From Amoebophilaceae bacterium (lineage in GTDB: Bacteria; Bacteroidota; Bacteroidia; Cytophagales; Amoebophilaceae): 21,815 nt of DNA. Made by a program: the position numbers and the translations under genes. Every line of letters begins with the position of its first letter. The stretch's first letter is position 1. The stretch lies in NCBI GenBank assembly GCA_025455725.1, contig JALOLY010000012.1:1-21815 (forward strand), in the 5' to 3' direction. This document shows positions 16,820 through 21,815 of this stretch, piece after piece. The notes under the pieces were generated by a model that was not told where the DNA came from, searched no databases, and saw nothing but the letters and a program-made list of their open reading frames with translations.

Positions 16820-18358
16820 ATGGTAACAAAAACGTTGGGTAGTGCTGTCTATGGGGTGAGTGCTTCACTCGTTTCTATTGAAGTAAATATTGTCAAGGGT
16901 ACTCACTTTTTCATGGTAGGCTTGCCTGATAGTGCTGTCAAGGAAAGCCAACACCGGATCGAGTCTGTCCTAAAACACGTTGGTTACGCAATGCCTCGCC
17001 AGCGTGTTATCGTCAATCTTGCCCCGGCAGACATGCGCAAAGAAGGTGCTGCATATGATCTTCCTATTGCCTTGTGCATCCTGCATGCGTCTCAGCAGTG
17101 TCACTTTGATCAGTTAGATGCTTATATGGTTTTAGGAGAATTAGCGCTTAATGGTAGCCTTCGTCCTATCAAGGGTGCATTGCCCATTGCTATAGAGGCA
17201 CGCAAAAGAAACTGTAAAGGTTTCGTCCTTCCAATAGAAAATGCTCTAGAAGCAGCCGTTGTCAATGATTTAGATATTATCCCTGTACAACATATCGAGG
17301 AAGCCATTGGCTTTTTTTCGGGCACTAAGACCGTAGCTCCTACTGTTGTGGATACTCGGGCTACTTTTGCCGATGGGGTCAATGATTATGCGCTTGACTT
17401 TGCAGATGTACAAGGGCAAGAAAATATTAAGAGGGCTCTAGAAATTGCTGCTGCGGGTGGCCACAATGTGATTATGATAGGTCCTCCTGGTTCTGGAAAG
17501 ACCATGCTCGCTAAACGTATTCCCTCTATTTTGCCTCCCTTCACCTTGGAGGAGGCCTTAGAAACAACTAAGATTTATTCGGTTATTGGAAAATTAGGTC
17601 GAAGAGCGGGCCTGATGACTATTAGGCCTTTTCGTGCCCCTCACCATACGATCAGTGACGTTGCACTGGTAGGAGGGGGCAGTGTGCCCCAGCCAGGTGA
17701 AATCTCACTTGCGCATAACGGTGTTCTTTTCTTAGACGAACTCCCAGAGTTTAGAAGAGCTGCTCTAGAAGTCATGCGTCAGCCACTCGAAGAGCGAAAG
17801 GTTAGCATCTCCCGTGCTAAAGTTGCCGTGGACTTTCCAGCGAGTTTTATGCTCATTGCTAGCATGAATCCTTGCCCTTGCGGCTACTACAATCACCCCA
17901 CTAAAGTATGCATGTGTGATGCTACTGCAGTCCGGCGCTATCTGAACAAGGTCAGTGGTCCGTTACTAGACCGGATCGATTTACATGTAGAAGTTACGCC
18001 TATCTCTTTTGATGAAATGACAGCCCGAAGGTCTGCAGAAAAAAGTGTTGCCATTAGAGAACGGGTCGTGTATGCCAGGGCTATTCAGCGGCAACGATTC
18101 CCAGCTTCTAAGGACATCCACGCCAATGCATTGATGCCCGCTGCTTTGGTTAAGGAGATGTGTGCCATTTCAAAATCAAGCCAGAATCTACTCAAAGTTG
18201 CCACAGAGAAACTAGGCCTCTCTGCGAGAGCCTATGATCGCATCTTGAAAGTATCTCGTACTATTGCCGATCTTGCGGGTTCTGAGACTATCAAAGAAGA
18301 ACATTTGGCTGAAGCCATCCAATACAGAAGCTTAGATAGAGAAGAGTGGGGAGGTTAA
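16820..18358 (+). CDS. comM: YifB/ComM-family Mg-chelatase-like AAA+ ATPase
   Basis: ComM of naturally competent bacteria is a hexameric AAA+ helicase that aids branch migration during recombination; in other bacteria the family (YifB) is of uncertain role. The 512-residue length is normal. An N-terminal Lon-protease-like fold (about 5-165) contains VGLPDSAVKES and VNLAPADMRKEG. The ATPase core has Walker A GPPGSGKT (221-228), Walker B VLFLDE (302-307), the AHNGVLFLDELPEF context and the arginine-bearing SGPLLDRIDLHV (379-390). A four-cysteine cluster (Cys352, 354, 364, 366) may bind zinc. The C-terminal Mg-chelatase domain has LSARAYDRILKVSRTIADL. The start is the first ATG. It is flanked by a 261 bp spacer and a 0.48 kb spacer and appears to stand alone. 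Confidence 0.95.
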   Translation: MVTKTLGSAVYGVSASLVSIEVNIVKGTHFFMVGLPDSAVKESQHRIESVLKHVGYAMPRQRVIVNLAPADMRKEGAAYDLPIALCILHASQQCHFDQLDAYMVLGELALNGSLRPIKGALPIAIEARKRNCKGFVLPIENALEAAVVNDLDIIPVQHIEEAIGFFSGTKTVAPTVVDTRATFADGVNDYALDFADVQGQENIKRALEIAAAGGHNVIMIGPPGSGKTMLAKRIPSILPPFTLEEALETTKIYSVIGKLGRRAGLMTIRPFRAPHHTISDVALVGGGSVPQPGEISLAHNGVLFLDELPEFRRAALEVMRQPLEERKVSISRAKVAVDFPASFMLIASMNPCPCGYYNHPTKVCMCDATAVRRYLNKVSGPLLDRIDLHVEVTPISFDEMTARRSAEKSVAIRERVVYARAIQRQRFPASKDIHANALMPAALVKEMCAISKSSQNLLKVATEKLGLSARAYDRILKVSRTIADLAGSETIKEEHLAEAIQYRSLDREEWGG

Positions 18359-18592
18359 AAAACGGTAAGACATGAAGAACTTCGTGGTGGTGTGTGCTAC
18401 AGAGTCTACGGGTGTGCGTTGAGTAAACGGCGTTGCGGGTGGCTGTCGGGCAGTGTAGGCGGTTAAAATGGTGGCCTAGGATTTGCGTGCTGGTTTATTC
18501 TCTTTTTTAAGGAGAATTCGGGGTGACCTGTGTCCCTTAAATAGTAGGCAACGACATCAAGTGATTGAGATATACCCTAATTCGTGCATTTG

Positions 18593-18830
18593 TCACGTAA
18601 AGGTCTCGTAGTGCTTTACGTGAGAGAAAGTATACAAAAGAAAATCAGGGGCTCCTCTTACGTCTGAAGCACAGTGAGCCCGCTAAGCACGCTTGTGCAG
18701 CTCGTTGGAATGCGACGGGCAGTCCCTAAGCAAGTAAGCCAACCTCAGGGTACGTGCACGAAAGCCATAAAAGTTGTAAGGAAGTAGCACCAACAGCTCA
18801 CGAGGGACACTCCTCGTGGTTGTTTTTTCT
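18593..18830 (+). ncRNA. Candidate structured RNA ending at a terminator
   Basis: Successive plus-strand stems are visible. TCACGTAAAG/CTTTACGTGA (18593-18623) is a perfect 10-bp stem with an 11-base loop. GGGCTC/GAGCCC (18649-18681) is a 6-bp stem, GCAC/GTGC sits near 18687-18698, and GCTCGT pairs with ACGGGC near 18700-18720, including a G-T pair. A strong terminator closes the set. The distance from comM (about 440 bases) makes a simple 3' untranslated region less attractive than a separate small RNA. No tmRNA T-arm, RNase P core or SRP tetraloop is present. Boundaries and function are inferred, and no promoter box was identified. Confidence 0.35.
18799..18830 (+). terminator. Rho-independent terminator facing tyrS
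   Basis: CACGAGG and CCTCGTG form a perfect 7-bp stem with loop GACACT, followed by GTTGTTTTTT. The T-tract is on the plus strand, so it ends a transcript coming from the comM side or from the candidate RNA. An outer CACCAA/TTGGTG pair extends the symmetry. The minus-strand tyrS transcript would have no T-tract after this hairpin. Confidence 0.75.
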
Positions 18831-18835
18831 TGGTG

Positions 18836-20119
18836 TTACTGAACAACAACAAGGTAGTATTGTTTTTTCCCCTGTTGGATAAGAAGATACTTCTCTTGTA
18901 GGAGGAAAAAGTCAGGCTTCTGGTGCGGATCTGTTATCCTGATTTTATTGATGCTTAAGCCTCCTCCCTGAATAATACGACGTGCCTCTCCCTTTGATTT
19001 AAAGATGATCCCTTGTGTGACACTTGATACTAGATCGGTTATGTCGGTCAAATCCCTCCACTGCTCTTGGCTGATAGTAATCTTCGGAACATTGGCGAAA
19101 ATAGTCAGCAAATCTTGCTCGTCCAGTGTTAGGATGTCTCCTTGGGTAGCATTGCCGAATAATATCTCAGCGGCTTGTGCAGCTTGTCGGTAGGCTTGCT
19201 CAGAATGTACCCTGATGGTTAGCTCCTTGGCAATAGCCTTTTGCAGAGTGCGTTGGTGGGGAGCTGCGTTGTGTGTCTGAATGAGTGTCCCTATAGTTGC
19301 CTGGTCTAGTAGTGTGAATACCATGACGAGCTTGCATGCCTCTTCATCTGAGCAGTTCAACCAAAACTGATAAAACGCATATGGCGAAGTCATGACAGGG
19401 TCTAGCCACACATTGCCTTGTTCGGTTTTGCCGAATTTGCTCCCATCTGCCTTGGTGATGAGCGGAGTAGTCAGTGCGAATGCTGCATTACCTGTTTTCC
19501 TTCGGATGATTTCTGTACCTGTTGTCAGGTTGCCCCATTGGTCTGCACCACCCATTTGTAGTTTCACGTTGTGATGGGTGTACAGGTAGTAAAAATCATA
19601 ACCCTGTAGCAGTTGATAGGCAAATTCAGTGAAAGAGAGGCCTGTCTCTAAACGCCGCTTTACCGAGTCTTTGGCCATCATATAGTTGACAGATATGTGC
19701 TTACCCGCCTCGCGCAAAAATTTCAAAAACCCCATGTCTCTGAACCAGTCCATGTTGTTCAATAGTACTGCCCCATGCTTTCGGTCAGAAAAGTCCAAAA
19801 ACTGCTGTAGCTGCTTGCTGATACATGTTTGGTTGTAGTGTAGTTCTTCTTCGCACAAAAGTCTTCTTTCTGCTGTTTTCCACGATGGATCGCCTACCAT
19901 GCCCGTAGCTCCTCCTAGAATCACTACCGGTTTGTGCCCCGCCAGTTGGAAGTGTTTGAGTAGCATGATAGCAGCTAGGTTACCAATGTGCAGTGAGGGT
20001 GCTGTAGGATCAAAACCCACATAGCCTGTAGTTCTTTCTTTTTCGAGCTGAGCCTCTATACCAGGAGTTGCGCTGCACACCATACCCCGCCAGCGCAGGT
20101 TGGCTACAAAATCTTGCAT
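18836..20119 (-). CDS. tyrS: Tyrosyl-tRNA synthetase
   Basis: TyrRS charges tRNA-Tyr with tyrosine, a class I aminoacyl-tRNA synthetase of the cytoplasm. The 427-residue length fits the bacterial type. The N-terminal Rossmann fold has YVGFDPTAPSLHIGNL with the HIGH-like motif HIGN (44-47), GGATGMVGDPS, and the tyrosine-site QLLQGYDF and QMGGADQWGN blocks. The KMSKS-like loop is KFGKT (228-232), the form common in TyrRS. A C-terminal S4-type RNA-binding domain follows (about 350-420, with GEARRIIQGGGLSIN). The start ATG at 20119 fits the family N-terminus. It is alone on the minus strand, with no clear terminator of its own. Confidence 0.96.
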   Translation of the reverse strand: MQDFVANLRWRGMVCSATPGIEAQLEKERTTGYVGFDPTAPSLHIGNLAAIMLLKHFQLAGHKPVVILGGATGMVGDPSWKTAERRLLCEEELHYNQTCISKQLQQFLDFSDRKHGAVLLNNMDWFRDMGFLKFLREAGKHISVNYMMAKDSVKRRLETGLSFTEFAYQLLQGYDFYYLYTHHNVKLQMGGADQWGNLTTGTEIIRRKTGNAAFALTTPLITKADGSKFGKTEQGNVWLDPVMTSPYAFYQFWLNCSDEEACKLVMVFTLLDQATIGTLIQTHNAAPHQRTLQKAIAKELTIRVHSEQAYRQAAQAAEILFGNATQGDILTLDEQDLLTIFANVPKITISQEQWRDLTDITDLVSSVTQGIIFKSKGEARRIIQGGGLSINKIRITDPHQKPDFFLLQEKYLLIQQGKKQYYLVVVQ

Positions 20120-21005
20120 TCCGACAAATTTTAGTGTGATAGTTAGTAACGCGTAATTTACGGAAGTAGTGCGACTGTTGTGGAATATTCGTCGGTCGCC
20201 CCCTTACTTTTTGGGGTAACTTAGTGTTGCTTACCTCTCTTACAGGGGCATTGGCCTGTTAGCAGACCCCTCGTAGCCACTTATTTTCTTATTTCTACTG
20301 AGGATAATGCGTGTTAAGAGGCTTTTGCATGGCTGGTTAACGAGTTAAGGAACATTGCAATAGCCTGATGCTGATGTTCACTGCCCAATAGATACGCGCC
20401 ACCTTGAATGATCCTTCAAAAAAGGGATAAGCCGACATGATTATAAGGAAATTTTTCTCATCAATTGTAGCAATGTGCATATTGGACGATCCTATGCCGT
20501 ACAAAGGTCCCATTGTAGTTTGTTGTACACTGGGCCCTACATAGCTTGTCATTATCCCCGACCAACGCTTGATACTCCCGAAGGTCTGCACCACCCCTTG
20601 TACCTTAGATGCCTACCCATCTGACTATACTGCTGGTCTCTATTCGTCAATGGATTACTCCGGGAGGTTTTGTTCCGTATGCTGCTACACAATCCCCCAC
20701 TACGTAGCAGGGTCTCATTAACTTGGGTACGTAGTCCTTGTCGGTAAGTACATGACGCCCTCTGGGAAGGCTTACCTTGTTATTCAGCCGGACGTATAGG
20801 TATTTGGTACCGTAGGCAACGACTGCCGTTTGTACAGACCTATAAGACTAAGTCCTCCTCAGGCTCAGCGAGGCAACTGCGCTTGCAGCCTTTTTGGTAT
20901 TTGACTCCTCTTTTTGACTTCATCTGGTTTATTGATCCACCCACCCTCCTGATACCATCCTATCAAGTTAACCTGCCGTCGCTGTAATCGCTGCCTGCAC
21001 AGCGT
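20120..21005. other. Decayed region upstream of tyrS
   Basis: No intact gene is seen. It contains remnant copy B (20392-20507). Further right, two mutually overlapping open frames lack good starts: a minus-strand one at 20650-20847 (66 codons) and a plus-strand one at 20748-20984 (79 codons). Neither matches a family I know, and they cannot both be real over the shared part. The tyrS promoter should lie just right of 20119. A near-match to the TAnnTTTG box, with one extra base, is only five bases from the start codon and is therefore unlikely. Confidence 0.5.
20392..20507 (-). pseudogene. Remnant copy B of a lost protein-coding element
   Basis: This is the partner of 7631-7744. Read on the minus strand, this copy is uninterrupted within an 85-codon frame (20337-20594) and encodes PLYGIGSSNMH, DEKNFLIIMSAYPFFEG and FKVAR. 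The differences from copy A are mainly transitions, and the shared peptide pattern survives, which suggests both once encoded the same protein. The whole 85-codon frame has no recognised domain. It may be a piece of a transposase or of a lineage-specific gene. Confidence 0.5.
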
Positions 21006-21311
21006 ATGGAGAGGAAGTTGGAAGCACAAAAGGATATGGATAAGCAACTAGCGGCAGTAAAGCAGGAAGCCGTGTGGTAGGGAGATGGAACGAGACATCC
21101 AACAAACGCTCAATCAGCTGCTAAGCTAGTTGGAAGATATGTTGCAGTAAGCGAACTACAGAAGAGAGAGGAAGAAGAGGGGGAAGCTCTTTTCAAAAGA
21201 ACAAGTAGAGCCGAGAAAAGTTTCATATGGACAAGTTTTTTTGAACAAAATAACTTACATTGTAATATAAAAGTTTTAAGTTTGTATGATGAAGAAAAAT
21301 CAATTTTATGA
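20988..21311 (+). pseudogene. Fragmented coiled-coil gene remnant
   Basis: From the ATG at 21006 the frame encodes MERKLEAQKDMDKQLAAVKQ, a charged coiled-coil-like stretch, and stops at TAG 21078. The next frame over continues in the same style (MERDIQQTLNQLLS from 21085, stop at 21127, then LEDMLQ and a stop at 21148). The original frame is open again from 21081 to TGA 21309 and contains SELQKREEEEGEALFKR and KSFIWTSFFEQ. This pattern fits a coding region broken by a frameshift and stops, just upstream of the GTPase gene. The identity of the parent is unknown; a decayed relative of the neighbouring gene is possible. Confidence 0.4.
21277..21284 (+). promoter_or_regulatory. Bacteroidota-type -7 promoter box
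   Basis: TAAGTTTG is an exact match to the Bacteroidota -7 consensus TAnnTTTG. It lies in an AT-rich patch 30 bases before the ATG at 21315. The nearest upstream TTG (21260-21262) is only 14 bases away, shorter than the usual 17-23, so the -33 element is uncertain. Confidence 0.45.
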
Positions 21312-21314
21312 CAT

Positions 21315-21815
21315 ATGGATACATTTTATTTACAATCTAGCAAGTCCATCTGCAGCATGGTCCTGCTGTCATTAGGAACCATACTATTGAGCAGTTGTAG
21401 TCGATCTCATCAACTAGGCGTGAATGCCAACCCGCAGGACATTCTAGCAACGAAGTTAGATGACCCCCATTATGAGCTCAGTCCCGCAGAAAGTATCTCC
21501 CTGATCGAGCACTGTGCTCGTTTATCTGGGGGTAGTGCAGCTCATGCCAACGGTAAGGAAGTGACTTTGGTCTTGGGCAACACTGGTGCAGGTAAGAGCA
21601 CTTTTCTCAACTGCTTGATGGGATGTGAGATGAAACTAGTAAAGCCCAGTGAGTTAAACATAGCCGGTACAAAAAAAGTGGTCGTTGTAGCTCCAGATAG
21701 TGCGCGTTCCGAAGTCATGCCTATTGGTCATGGCGAAAGATCCCAAACTTTCATGCCCCATATCGTATCCGATCCTGTATCTGCCCATAGGGTCTATTGC
21801 GATTGCCCTGGCTTT
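21315..21815 (+). CDS. Lipoprotein-type signal fused to P-loop GTPase-like domain (partial, 3' end outside window)
   Basis: The first 167 residues of a gene that runs off the window. Residues 1-28 form a lipoprotein signal peptide: Lys10, a hydrophobic core, then LLSSC with Cys28 as the lipid-anchor residue. After a linker, KEVTLVLGNTGAGKSTFLN (81-99) contains an ideal P-loop (GNTGAGKST, 88-96). A region ending SQTFMPHI (143-150) sits where a G2 threonine would be, and DCPG (163-166) matches the G3 DxxG motif. This resembles dynamin/AIG1/septin-like GTPases. A nucleotide-dependent enzyme carrying an export signal is unusual, because the periplasm lacks GTP; it may act after release into a host cell. 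An alternative start is Met15 (21357), which lacks the basic residue. It has its own promoter-like box. Confidence 0.75.
   Translation, partial: MDTFYLQSSKSICSMVLLSLGTILLSSCSRSHQLGVNANPQDILATKLDDPHYELSPAESISLIEHCARLSGGSAAHANGKEVTLVLGNTGAGKSTFLNCLMGCEMKLVKPSELNIAGTKKVVVVAPDSARSEVMPIGHGERSQTFMPHIVSDPVSAHRVYCDCPGF

Larger units (their letters stand above)
18359..18835. other. Structured spacer between comM and tyrS
   Basis: There is no protein-coding gene in these 477 bp. The left half (18359-18590) shows only a weak ATTCTC/GAGAAT hairpin at 18497-18517. The right half carries several stems ending at an intrinsic terminator and is described as a candidate RNA. Confidence 0.6.

Noticed and set aside
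18774..18794. AAGGAAGTAGCACCAAC, faintly like the SRP RNA core GGAAGGAAGCAGCC
   Set aside because: The GGAA tetraloop and its closing stem are missing and the flanks do not pair in the SRP manner.
20650..20984. Overlapping open frames on opposite strands (minus 20650-20847, plus 20748-20984)
   Set aside because: Both lack good starts and recognised domains, and they share sequence; neither can be supported as a gene.
1..21815. tRNA, rRNA, CRISPR arrays and intact insertion sequences
   Set aside because: I looked for T-arm motifs, regularly spaced repeats and transposase signatures in the gaps on both strands and saw none that held up.

Overview
The window looks like a piece of a Bacteroidota chromosome, most likely from a host-associated lineage with a decaying genome. 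The pointers to Bacteroidota are the uppS-bamA-skp gene order, a second two-domain parvulin chaperone nearby, a murD-ftsW pair typical of the dcw cluster, mostly absent Shine-Dalgarno sequences and one exact TAnnTTTG promoter box. The pointers to reduction are that only about three quarters of the sequence is coding, several gaps of 0.3-0.9 kb hold decayed or unrecognisable sequence, and the dcw cluster is reduced to two genes. An Amoebophilaceae-like (Cardinium/Amoebophilus type) intracellular symbiont is my best guess. It is only an inference, and the base composition (mid-40s % G+C by eye, not computed) is higher than I expect for the known members.

Layout. 1-897 is a non-coding or decayed stretch. 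898-3429 (minus) holds ftsW and murD, abutting with no gap. typA (plus) diverges from murD and ends at a clear terminator that overlaps the 3' end of a convergent CPBP membrane protease gene (minus). dusB, an outer-membrane beta-barrel gene and queA follow on the plus strand with 0.3-0.4 kb spacers. uppS, bamA and skp form a tight plus-strand operon; surA lies about 0.9 kb further on and comM/yifB follows. tyrS is convergent to comM, across a 0.48 kb spacer that may encode a structured RNA. 20120-21310 is decayed sequence. The window ends inside a gene encoding a lipoprotein-type signal joined to a P-loop GTPase-like domain.

How the genes fit together. Three functions dominate. Envelope building: MurD and FtsW act on peptidoglycan, UppS makes the lipid carrier, and BamA, Skp and SurA deliver and insert outer-membrane proteins such as the barrel at 7949. 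Translation and tRNA: DusB, QueA, TyrS and TypA. The third is possible host interaction, represented by the partial lipoprotein/GTPase gene at the right edge. I saw no tRNA, rRNA, CRISPR array or intact insertion sequence. The most interesting items are the exported-looking GTPase, two diverged copies of a lost protein-coding element (7631-7744 and 20392-20507), the signal-peptide-like front end on UppS, and the candidate RNA before tyrS.
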